From Pelecanus crispus (Eukaryota > Chordata > Aves > Pelecaniformes > Pelecanidae), in NCBI RefSeq assembly GCF_030463565.1, contig NC_134653.1, positions 32,611,150 through 32,675,149 of the forward strand: a DNA stretch of 64,000 bases, in the 5' to 3' direction. Of the stretch, positions 10,745-21,900 are shown one piece after another (within the stretch, counting starts at the first letter, position 1; every line of letters begins with the position of its first letter). The notes beneath the pieces were generated by a model. That model was not told the origin of the DNA and ran no database searches. It saw only the letters and a program-made list of their open reading frames with translations. The position numbers and the translations under genes are program-made.

Positions 10745-13700
10745 ATGGCCACAGATGTAGCTGAGCCTGTGGTCCCTGACTGCAGAGGAGACGTAAGGAG
10801 CGGTGCCCGGTCAGATGCTGACTATCCTCTTCGGGTTCTCTACTGCGGAGGCAAGTGCTGAAGGGCCAGTTGTCCACGATTCTTACAATGTGCTCTTTGT
10901 GAGGGCAGCCTAGCAGAAAGAATGAGAGAAGCGGAGATTTTCTTTTGGTCAGCTTTTATTGAGAAGCTAGACTATGGTCAGCTTGACCTTTCTGATTGTC
11001 TTTCTGAGGTAGCTTGTGTTGTGTATTTTATCTGAAGCATTTTTGTGAAATGTAGGACTCTTCCCTCTGAGAGATGGAGGTACTGACAGCTTTCTGTGTG
11101 TAAAAGTTACGTTAGTGGTGCTCAGATTGTGAACTGTTGAGCAGAGATCTCTTCTTGCAGAACACCAGTAAAGCCTTTAGCACAGAAAAGGCCTCTGAGC
11201 ATTAGTATGACGATAAGAAATAAAGTCAGAATTCTTTAAATTATTCTTTACTCATTACATTTGTAGTTATGTGGATGAAACTTAAAGGGAAGTAAATAAT
11301 CTTGACAGGTATGTTTTTTAGATAGGTATGTTATTTTTGCTTTGGGCTTGAATACAGTTGCAGGGAATAAGGAAGGAATCCCTGTTGGCGTGAAAGTCTG
11401 CACAATTGGTTTGGGTTTGTTCTGGGGCCGAGCCCCTCTTCTGGACATTGGTGGCTCTTGGAAAAAGGAAGGCTAACCAGATCATGTGGTAATTTATTAG
11501 GTATATCTTTTGCCTCAGCTAGAACTGGTGTTTCTTTCTGTAACTTTTCCCAAAGATGTAGGCATCTCCTTTGCTTCCTTCCTTGACTGACTGCTCTTGC
11601 TGCGATAGTTTTATCCTAATGCAGAGCATGTGAGCAAATGACTAATGAGAGAAAAATTAAAATGTGGAGTGGTATCAATAAAGTAATCTTTTCGAGTCAG
11701 TGTGTGGTTATAACCAAAAGTTATGATGTAAGAAGTAATATCTAACTTTAAAATACCATTTTGAATTTAATGCTAAGGCTCTAAGTGGAGAATGTCTCTT
11801 TGTAATCTATTCTTTTTTTTTTTTCTCCCCTTCTTTCTCCAGTCTGTTCACTGCCAACAGAGGTGAGTTAATTTTTTTGCTGTTAGAGTTTCTTCCTTCT
11901 GTCCTATGATTTCTGACTATGATGATTCTGATCTTTCCTGGCTTTTCTTAATTGTGGCAGTTCTGTGCTATAGCCACTGTCCTCTTTAGGTCGACACAAG
12001 GTTTTTTATGTGCTAGTATAGTATTCGTATTCAGTCATCTTAAGGAGAAATGGCTGAGCTGAAGAGCAAATATATTTTGGTGTATTTGTGACGTATTTTG
12101 TAGTTACTCTGCTAACAACATTCATGTGACCTTTCCTCTCTAGTACTGCGAATACATGCCTGATGTGACTAAATGCAGACAATGGTTAGAAAAGAATTTT
12201 CCAGATGAGTTTGCAAAACTTACAGTAGGTAAGAATATTTTCTGTTTTCTAACTGATATGAGCCCTTACACATATTCAGAAATCTTTGAGCTTGTCCAGT
12301 TCTCATCTCTTCCCTTTTCCTGCTGTATCAAGTGTGAAAGTTAATCATTTTCTTAGGAGTCTGCCAGGCTTTTGGATGCTGTGAAAATATGTTTGATAAT
12401 GTCAGAAAACACTGAATAAACAATGTGTAGTTTCAGTAATAATGTTTGAGCTTTCTTAAGGTTCCTACTGTAACCAGTCATCCATGCACTTGTTTCCCAT
12501 CAAAGTTAGTTTATCAGGTTTTTCATCTGTCCAGTCTGTTGTTGATGGCTGGAGGAAGGGTCATTAATAATAGGGAACTTTGTTGATTTGCATTTGGAAT
12601 TTCAATATTAACGCTATCATTAATTTCTGTCTCTCTGTGGAAATTATGTGAAGAGACTGTATTGAAATTTTAACTGTATGTTTGAGCTAAGGCTTTTCTG
12701 AAGTCTAATTTGCCTAAGTACTGTAATGAAGATGTAACACGCATCAGTCAAGGAGCTGCTGCACTTAAGCAAAGAGCTTACAGATTTAGCAAAATAGCAC
12801 TGTACCTTACTTCCTGTTCCTGTAAGGCTGTGGTTGTGTGACCACTAATTTTGTTCTCTGTCTTCTTCCCGCTGATTTCTGATGTATTTAAGAAAATTCA
12901 CCTAAACAGGAAGCTGGGGTTGGAGAAGGCCAAGGAAATGCGGGAGAAGAAGAGGAGAAGAAGAAGCAAAAGAGAGGCAAGGTCTAAATAGTTGATTGTG
13001 GTACTGATTTCTAAGTGGTTTGGGGCATCCCTTTCTCACCTGCTGGTCTGGACCATGGCACGGATTCCTTGCATTTTGGTTGTTAGCTATGCTTTGACTC
13101 TGCACAAAAGATACCAAATATCTTTCTTCCAGTGGTAGCAGAGTTAGTGCGGTGATATATGCTGATGAAAGAATTGTGTGGTTGTAATAGCAAGTGAAAG
13201 ATGACCTGCATCATGTGTCTCATTGTTCCTGTCATTGCTGTTGCATTTATTCAGGGAGTAATTCTTCTTCTCAACCTAAAATCAGCTGGCATGCCTCCCG
13301 GAATACTTGTTTCTGCCCTGTTTAACAGCAGTTTATAGGTTGCTTGCAGAGTAGAACAAAGACTGCTTTCCTCTATTAATGCCTCATGACACTGCTTTTG
13401 CCTTTTTTCCTTCCACCCCTCCTCTGTATTCACGTAACAGGATTTGGTTTTATGCTTTTAACGCTATCACCTATGTCTCCATTAACAGCTGTGTCTCTTC
13501 CTAGCAATACTAACGAAAAACATTTTCAAAAACCAACTTTTGAAGACATAAAATATATGAAATGATTTAAACACACTTTTATCTTCTATCGTTGGAGTTC
13601 TTTCTGTTTAATTAACGTACTTTCCACCATAAATCAGAATGCTGGGGTTGTTAATATGCATTTGCCTGTGGAGTGTCAGTGGTGTCTGTAGTGCTTCAGA

Positions 13701-16700
13701 AGTTACAGTTAATAGCCCAGTAAGATTCAGATTTTAAGCCACATGTCACTGCAGCTATTTTATTTTTGTGTCTTGGTAACCAGTTATGTTTACCTTGTCA
13801 GCAGGCTATGTGTAGTGGCAACAGTAATTTATGTTCTGTAGCTTGCATGCTTTTCCCAGAGACTTCAGGACGTTTTCTTTCAACATGAATTTATTGTGTG
13901 GAGTGGTGTGGTTAGTTTTCAGTATTTTTTTTTTTGTTTTAAAATAATAGCATTTAAAATATTTCAGGATTTTCTCCTAGAATCTGTGTTTCATGAAAAC
14001 TTACAGTATGGTGTTAAGTATGATGGTATAAGATTGACCGTAAGAGAGACAGTGAGGAAAAACAAGCAAAAACTTACTAAGACACTGCTGAAATTTACTG
14101 ACGAAATTTTAAGATGGAAATTTACTGTCTTAAATTACCGGTTATCAATTTATAGTAACATAGAATTGAAAGAGCTGCATGTTAGGAAAAAAAAAGTGGT
14201 CACAAGGGGTTGGTCTGCTTGTCATAAGTTCTTTAGGTTTTTGTGCTGAGAAGGTTCAAGAACATGAAACTTTGGTTACCCTGGAGTAACTTGATGACTG
14301 TGTGCAAAGTTGACAGAGATCTTAATCTGACTTGAAGAATCCTAATGAGCAGAATATATCTTTTGCATGCTTTACTCAGACTAATAAAAGCCTGATATGT
14401 GAAATGTTCCCTCAGGTTGGCCTAGAAACAGACAGTAAGGAAGGTGATGTTAAATCATGTGGAAGTTTGGTAGTCAACTACTGTAGCTGGCCTCTGTTTC
14501 AGAGGCATGGTGTTTTCTGCTAGCTCGTATATAGATATACGGCTCATACTGGGGTCGTGCACGGATATCTAGAACTTAATCTGCTGTTTAACCCAGCAGC
14601 CTGAGTAGGCACGTCCTCATGGCCTCAGTAAATGGAATGTAAGTTGCTTTGCCTCAGACACAAACCCTAAGGATGTTAAAGTCATGAAAACCATTAAAGG
14701 AGCAGTTTGTTGCTAGGATTACAACCAAAGAATGATTCCTGAAAAAGGAGTTAAATGTAGACCAAATGCAGTCATTAGTGAAGTGTGGGGACAACCCTTT
14801 TTTGATAATTGTAGCAGGGTTCTGCTGTGCAAGCTTGTACTTGAACGCACATTTGACAGGTGTATATTGTTATTTCTTGTAATACTGAGCTTTGATGACA
14901 TGGGACCTTTCTTAAATGATGATAAAAAAACCTGAATCTGAGACGATGTGCGAAATATATTTTTGTTTACCAACACAGATGGGGAGATAACTGTTTCTCT
15001 GTTTATAGGGATGAAATCTGACTTTATATGCTTTTTTTCTTTGATTAAGTGTGACATCATTTAACTGATTATGTAACCTTATACTCTGTTTCAAAGGTGG
15101 AAGAGGTCAGATAAAACAGAAAAAGAAGACTGTACCACAGAAAGTTACAATAGCTAAAATTCCTAGAGCAAAGAAAAAATATGTCACAAGAGTATGTGGC
15201 CTTGCAACGTTTGGTGAGTTGACTTCAGTTATGTCATTTTTGTTGGGTTTAGATGTGCTTGCCTTTAACCTCATCTTTCTTCTGATTGTATTACATTGAG
15301 TGATCTGCTTCTGTCTGTGTGAGGTGAAAGTCCCAAGGTGGTTTTAGCAGTTCCAAAGCATGCCAAAGGTACACTGAATTCCCTCAGTGATAAATTATTG
15401 AAGTCCTTATTTCCACGGTGTTTGCAGAGTTACAGGTTTTCTTGAAACAAGGCTTCCCACAGCAGTCTGCTTGTTAGACTTCAGAGTAGTCTATTGTCTT
15501 TAATTATAAACATGTTTATTTTCAAAAAGATGCTTGTTTCCATCAAACCTGTAAATATGTTATTGATAATTATTTTTACCTATTCTTGAGACTGACCAAG
15601 GCTTTAACTGCCTTTCTAGCAAGGCAGTCAAATTATTACCAAAGTACACTAACAATGCTGTCCTACGTAGCTTTGGTTCAGCTGCAAACAGCCACTTTGT
15701 GTCTGTAACATCTTACTTCTCACATTGATCATGAATTTTGTTAAAAAGGTCAGTTTTAACCTTGGTTGTATTAACAAGATATCTTACATATTTCCTGCAT
15801 GAGAGTATCGTCAGTTTTCTTGAGGGATCAGTAATATGCACTAGCTTGATCTGAACTGGATATGTATCTTTGTGCTGGAAGCCAGTCTCAAAAATTGTTG
15901 GGACATGTTTCTGAAAAGAACATGCTGAAACACTTCAATGGAAAAACTTGTTCAATAACTAAGTTATTCAGAACTGGAGATGCTTTTTAAACTGTTGTGC
16001 ATGTGCTTTTCTGGTGAGTGCGTGTAGCATAGACCTGCGTAAACAGAATGTGTAGAGGACATTCAGCAATTTTTACCTTGAAGAGTTTGCTAGATTTGCA
16101 GAGTCAGTTGTTTTGTATGTAAACAACAGACTTTTGCTTTCAATGGAAACTGTAGCAAAGCTTTAACTGTAAACTGCCACTAGTTTTTCAACAGTTAAAA
16201 TAAGATTTTGGTTTTGAACTGAAGAAAATACTTGTATGAAATGACCATACTTAAACTGTCCATTTTCCCATTAACAGAAATTGATCTTAAGGAAGCACAA
16301 AGGTTTTTTGCTCAGAAATTTTCCTGCGGTGCCTCAGTAACAGGAGAAGACGAAATCATCATTCAGGGGGATTTTACAGATGACATTATCGATGTAATCC
16401 AGGAGAAGTGGCCTGAGGTAATAGACCCTTTCTCCTGTCAGAACTCTAGTTTTCCACAATAGCCAATGTTTTCCACAGTAGCCAATGATTTTGACACAGG
16501 GTTTCATATTTAGCAGCACAGATTGTTGTGCAAAATTAAAAGACCAGTTGTTGCATTCCCACCTATGAATGACTAGGTTAAGGAGGGATTAAACTTTAAG
16601 TCAAATGTTGCTTCCATTGTCCAAAAAACGTTAACTCCCTGAACATGTAGTGCTGTTACTGTGGATACTACAGCGAGGAAGGCATGTCGGAGTAAGTCAA

Positions 16701-17242
16701 ATATCTGCGACTTCTTTCTGACCTTGCCATCCTAAGTATTCTAACATCCTAAGTATTCTGACATTGCCATCCTATTTTTCAAAATCTCTTAAAATATTGT
16801 AAAATTAAAAAGAAAAAAAAAAAACCCAAAAGAAAAGCCACCAAAACCACACACTTGTGCTTCAGAAGAAGAGATTAGCTAATTCTGTGTTGGACTGAAA
16901 TGTCAACAGTTGGGAGGTTTGGGTGCGCTGCTGTAATCGCAAGCACTTTCTTTGACTCTCCCTTGTTCTGGTATTTCCTGATTGTAGTTCTTTCTGAACT
17001 CTGTAGACCTGTCTTTATTCAGAGCCCCGTAGGTTCGGCTGTGCCCTACAGGCACATGTCACTTGCAGGGAATCTCGGATGGTGCTGTATACGTCTCCCA
17101 CACTTCATTACACGTACAGTGGTGAATATTGAGTGAGACATGTAAGAAGAAGATATACTTAATATGCTGTGTTTTGGCCTTTTTTTTTCCCCCCTAGGTG
17201 GATGATGATAGCATTGAAGATCTTGGAGAAGTCAAGAAGTGA
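10745..17242 (+). CDS. DENR: DENR, density-regulated re-initiation and release factor
   Basis: DENR pairs with MCTS1 and acts on 40S ribosomal subunits in re-initiation after upstream ORFs and in recycling. Coding exons are 10745-10850, 11843-11862, 12144-12228, 12893-12976, 15097-15213, 16278-16417 and 17198-17242. The sum is 597 nt, or 198 aa plus stop, equal to human. Four zinc-ligand cysteines occur at residues 34, 37, 44 and 53 (YCGVCSLPTEYC...KC). A charged linker ([14 protein letters not shown]) is followed by a C-terminal SUI1/eIF1-like fold (about residues 115-182, with [18 protein letters not shown]). Exon 2 is only 20 nt. Introns after 10850 and 12976 use GC donors (GCAAGT, GCAAGG). 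An upstream acceptor at 10735 (CTCCAG) implies a spliced 5' UTR from the CpG island near 9.5 kb. The poly(A) signal AATAAA is at 17454-17459. Confidence 0.97.
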
Positions 17243-17453
17243 TAGTGAAAGACTACCTTTATTTAATTATATGGTTATAAATGATGTAGCCAAAGTGAGG
17301 CTTCTAAATCCATTTGCTCTGCAGTGAAACTGTGGAGAACCCGTATCCTTGGCATTTTCACTGTTCTGTATAGGCTGCTTGGTTTTTTTTTTGTTGTGAT
17401 ATTTGCCAAAGTTAAATTGGGGTTCTATCATGCTTACGCATGAAGTAGATTGA

Positions 17454-17459
17454 AATAAA
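17454..17459 (+). terminator. DENR: DENR polyadenylation signal
   Basis: AATAAA lies 212 nt past the DENR stop codon and is followed by a GT-rich stretch (TGGTTTCTGTTTTC), a plausible downstream element. Confidence 0.7.
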
Positions 17460-17727
17460 ATTACTGTTCCTGACCAAATATGGTTTCTGTTTTCTTTACA
17501 GCTACTTTCCTCCAACAATCTTAGAGGAAAATAATAATTTATGTCATTAAAAGCTTATTTTTCATCTGCTGTCCTTTCTGCAGAACTGAAGTGAATAAGG
17601 CGTGCAGCTAATGTACAGAAACTCGTACCTCTCATTTACCTGCGTAAAATCTTAGAAATCGGAATGGGACAAACATTCTCAAGGTTTGTTAACAACTAAA
17701 GGAAAATGAATGCTGAAGTGGTCAGGC

Positions 17728-17785
17728 AGTTGGACTAGGTGATCGTTGCTGGTCCCTTCCAGCTGAACTGTTTTATTCTATTATG
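17728..17785 (+). mobile_element. Short diverged CR1 tail
   Basis: The stretch reads AGTTGGACTAGGTGATC, then GGTCCCTTCCAGCTGAAC and TTTTATTCTATTATG. This follows the CR1 3' end consensus (TTGGACTAGATGATC, GGTCCCTTCCAACC, ATTCTATGATTC) with many changes. About 60 bp remain, between DENR and CCDC62. The rest of the 0.9 kb between DENR and the CCDC62 island holds nothing I recognise. Confidence 0.7.
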
Positions 17786-18414
17786 TGGAAACACTGAGGA
17801 ATGCGTGACTATGTCTGAAACATTTAGCCTATTTTTGTAACTCCAAACAATCTCCTAACCCTGCCGGCCTTCTAGGTGAGGCAGTTTTAGTGGCTTTATG
17901 CTTTTAGCACACTGCGAGTTCAAGAATGGTAGTAATTAATGCAACTTTATAGCCACCACTGTGTGCTTCAGCAAATTGTGCTCACACAGCGGGTAAGGCG
18001 GGGAGCTAGCTGTACTGCCCTGCTCTCTGCGCTCCCGCTGACGGCCACGAGCTTCGACGTGGTGCTCTGTATTTCGCCGCTTTGTATGTCGCTGCTCCAT
18101 TTACTAACATTAAATGCTCCCTGGTGGCAGAGTCCTGGAACTGATGTTCTCCTGTCACTGTAAAACCTAGATGAGGTCAAACCCAAGGGGGTGATGTATC
18201 CTCCTCTACTGGTAAAGTTGGTTTTTTCTGTCATTTTTGTTTCTAAGCCCATCTGTTCGGCTGAGAACAGTGTAGCTCACGAGATAACTGCATCGCTGTA
18301 GTTGTTCCATTCCAAAGGTGAGCAGGGTAGTTCCCGCCATCCTGTAACATCCAGTCGGGCTCTCACTCGTCTCCTATTAACAACGTTATTAATTACCACA
18401 TTATTTCGGGCAGC

Positions 18415-18905
18415 TCCCGGCCCCGCTGGCGCAGCGCGGCCGCGGGCGGGCGCGGGACTTGAACCTGCGACGCCGGCGCTGCGGGGGGAGGGGGCGGGGC
18501 TTCTGCCTAACGGCCGCCGCGGGCGGCCACTCAACGGCTGGCGGGGGCGGGGCGCAGCCGTGACGTCAGGGCGAGGGCGCCGGTGGGTTTGGCGGGGGGC
18601 GCGGGGTAACGGGCGGCAGCGGCGGGGCTGAGGGAAGGGGAAAGGGAAGGGAAAGGAAAGGAGAAGGGGAAGGGGAAGGGCTCGGGGGCGGCGGCGGCGG
18701 CGGCCCCGCCGTGCGGGAGGGCATGGGGGACCTGCAGGCCTGCCCCGGGAGCGGTCGGCGGAGGGGGCGCCGCTCGGCCGAGCTGCTGTCGCCTCAGGGC
18801 CCACCTCAGGCCTCGGCGCCCGTGGGAGGCCGCAGGGCCGTGCCCCCAGCTCGGTCACTTCTCAGCGGCTTGCGTTTGTCATTCCTGCAGGGTTGCCCGG
18901 TCAGA
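18415..18905 (+). promoter_or_regulatory. CCDC62: CpG-island promoter of CCDC62 with a perfect CRE
   Basis: A GC-rich island precedes CCDC62. A full palindromic cAMP-response element, TGACGTCA, lies at 18561-18568, about 155 bp upstream of the first plausible ATG (18723), and GGGGCGGGG Sp1-type boxes flank it. A purine tract of G-runs (18630-18680) follows. CRE sites in island promoters are typical of genes driven by CREM/CREB in spermatids, which fits a testis gene, but the link is inferred. Confidence 0.65.
18630..18680 (+). repeat. Purine tract with repeated G-runs (possible G-quadruplex)
   Basis: About 50 bases contain only A and G, with many GGG or GGGG runs spaced by AA or AAA on the plus strand, just upstream of the CCDC62 start region. 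This satisfies the G3+N1-7 pattern several times over. Confidence 0.8.
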
Positions 18906-21900
18906 AGGAGTCTCGGCGGGTAGCCATGTAGCGCTTACACCGGAGGCAGCCTCCAAGCTGAACGTTGCAGTCATAAAGAGTTACCCCTGTCCGCTAATGC
19001 CTGGTAGCGCTCTGGTCCCCAGTCCCCTATGAATCCATCACTGCCGCGTTCTGCTTCACCCCAGGTAAAAAATGAAAGTACAGTCAACAATTGGAGCGCT
19101 CTATTTTTAACATGAAAGTACTCAACTGTACCGCTAACAGTTTCACTCAAGGACCACAGGTGGTACCACAAGCATGAGGAACTTTTTCAGATGGTCTCTG
19201 TTTATAGTATAAAAATATTTCAACTTAAAACCTCAGGTTTATTATCAGAGAATTTGTTGCTGCTTCTTTATGTTGACATGTGTTCTGTGTGTTACCTTTT
19301 CTAGAAACTTAGCCCGAGCCTTGAGAACAGCACCATTCAGAAACAGAGGCAAGAACTCCAGCTTTTAATTGCAGAACTGAAAGATCGTGATAGGGAACTC
19401 AATGCCATGGTTGCAGTGCATCAGAGACAGCTTCTAGCCTGGGAAGATGATCGGCAAAAAATACTGACTTTAGCAGAAAGATGCAACTTATTAAACAGTA
19501 AGTATCGTGTGTGTATAAAGAAGACGACCCTGGTCTCTTAAGTACGTTCAGGTGCTTAGACGCCTCAATAACAGTTTTGCATCGTTTAAGGAACTGTTTC
19601 CTACCCTTCAGCCTTAAATTTGGTTGTCTTTCCGAGACCAAAACTTCCACAATGGTACTAAAATGATCTGATCTGGAAGGGGGTATGATAATCAGACAGC
19701 TCTTTGTCGTTTGAATATGTAAGTTGCTTCTGTGGATTCCTTAAAAAAATATCTGATGAAATAAATGTGCGGGAGGAGAACAGTTTGCAAACATGCTGGT
19801 CTACTGCAGAGCCCTGTGCCCTGAGGTCCTGCTGCACAGCTCTGACATCATCTGCAAGCCACCCAGCTAATCGCCTGGCAGCTCTGAACAGTCTTGTTTG
19901 ACAGCCATAGTACAGAGGTCACCACAGAGTTTGTATTTCATCCGACCTGGGTAGCTAGGGAATCCTGCTTCAGAGTATGCAATGCGAGCATCAATTTCTG
20001 AATCGCATGATTTTAAAACGCTGGATTGAATTATTTCTGAGTTTTAAAAAAATCGCATGACAGTATCTGAGCTCTTTTCTCACAGATACCTTGTCTCCTT
20101 TCTTTTCAGATGAGCTGAACAAGAGAAATGAAATTATAAAATCACTGACCAAAAGGTTAAAGTTCTTAGAATCTCAGCAGAATGACAGTAAGACAACATT
20201 TGAAAATACACAACAGAAGTTTAAAGAGCTGTCTCAAAAAGTAACAGATGCAACTATTCACTGTCAGGCGCTGGAGGTAGGAGTTGAGTAATGGTCAGAT
20301 TTTGCAGTCCATGCATGTACAGACTGCCAGCAGCATTTGTGGGTTCCACTAGCGAATAAATGTTTCATATTAAGGCTCTTGAGTTGCATTTGTGTTTTAG
20401 TACAGTAATGTTAGATTAAGGTATAGCTCTGATTTGTTGGAAAAAAGAAAAAGGGCAAAAAAAGCTTTCCTAAGCTAGGATTTGGAGTTTGCTGTTGGCT
20501 TGCTTAGTTTTGGGGAACGCTGCTCAGAACCAGCTTGCCTCCAAAAAAGTCAGGCACTGGGATTGCAAAAGGCAGTATTGGCCCCTGGAACAGTACTGGT
20601 ACTTGCTTGGGAAGTTCCAGAAAGTTTTATTTACGGCTTTAATTATTATGATGAACTGTGACATTCTGAAAACTGTTTAAGCATATGAAAATAATTGGCA
20701 TTCAAGGGTTCTAGATTTTTTTAAAGTGATTTAGCAATGATGTGTTTATTGGGATAATGTTTTCCCCTGTATGCAATACAGTAAAGCAGTATTATGTGCT
20801 TTCATCTGTCTGATCGGCTTGACTTAAGACAGGCAGGATATTAAGATCCTTGATTGCAAGTAGGTTTGGTTGTAACGAATTGGGGGACGATTTTTACTCC
20901 AGTCCTCTTTTCTCCAGATCCTCACAGCTTGCTCAGAATCCCACAATGCCATTCATAATGTTTAAATAAAGTTGTGTACACATTTACTGGAAAAATAATA
21001 ACTTTGAATCATTGAAGTAGTAGCTGACACTTATTTTTGTTCACTAGGAGAAAAATCAAAGTCTCCACTGCTCAGTTTTGGAACTGTCTGCTAAAACAGG
21101 CCAGCTGCAAGCAAGAGAACAGGAGCTTGTTACTATGCTTAAGCTGAAGGTAACATCTGTCATCTCATCAGGCGGTAAATGTGGTCAAACTGCAGTGCGG
21201 TTGTTGACTGTACCACAGTCACTTAGTCACCGTTGATCTCACTGCTGTTTAATTCTTAGGCTTGTTTGAGAAGGGAAAAGTGGTCAACAAACAATAAACT
21301 GGTTTATTTTCATAAACAAGCTTGTTTCCTGGCTTTGATTTTTGGGTTTTTTTCCTCAAGAGCTCAGAAGAAAATCTGTGAAGTAGCTATAACTACTGTA
21401 GTAAGAGGTACTGTTGTTTTGTCAAAATCCATACATGAAGATAAAACGATAATCAAGAATACATTCTATTTCATATTTCAGGACGAGGTTATACTTGAAA
21501 CAACTGATCACATTACTGAGTTTACATCTAAATTCAAGAAGCTGGAAAGTGCATTGCGTGCAGCAAAGACGGAGGAATTCAGTCTCAACAAGGAAAAGCA
21601 AGACCTCAGACTGAGACTGAAAGAACTAATACTTGAAACAAATAAGCTGAAAGGTAAATGTTTATACTGGGCACCTAATTCAGTGCAGAGCAGCATGATT
21701 TCTTTTCATTCTGGGAAATACTACATTTTGTTTTAAAGATGACCTCTGTGAAAAGGTGAAGGAAAATAATAAGCAGCAGGAGGAAATCATTCACCTCAGA
21801 CAAGAAAATGACTGCTTGAGGAATAAGCTCGCACTTATTGGTAAGTGTGGGCAGTTGGCTTTTAATGCCTTAGCTTTCAATGGCTCACAGACTTCTAGAT

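Noticed and set aside
18448-18475. tRNA-like B box (GGTTCAAGTCC on the minus strand)
   Set aside because: The T-arm stem has a mismatch, and no A box, anticodon arm or matching acceptor stem is found at the right distances.
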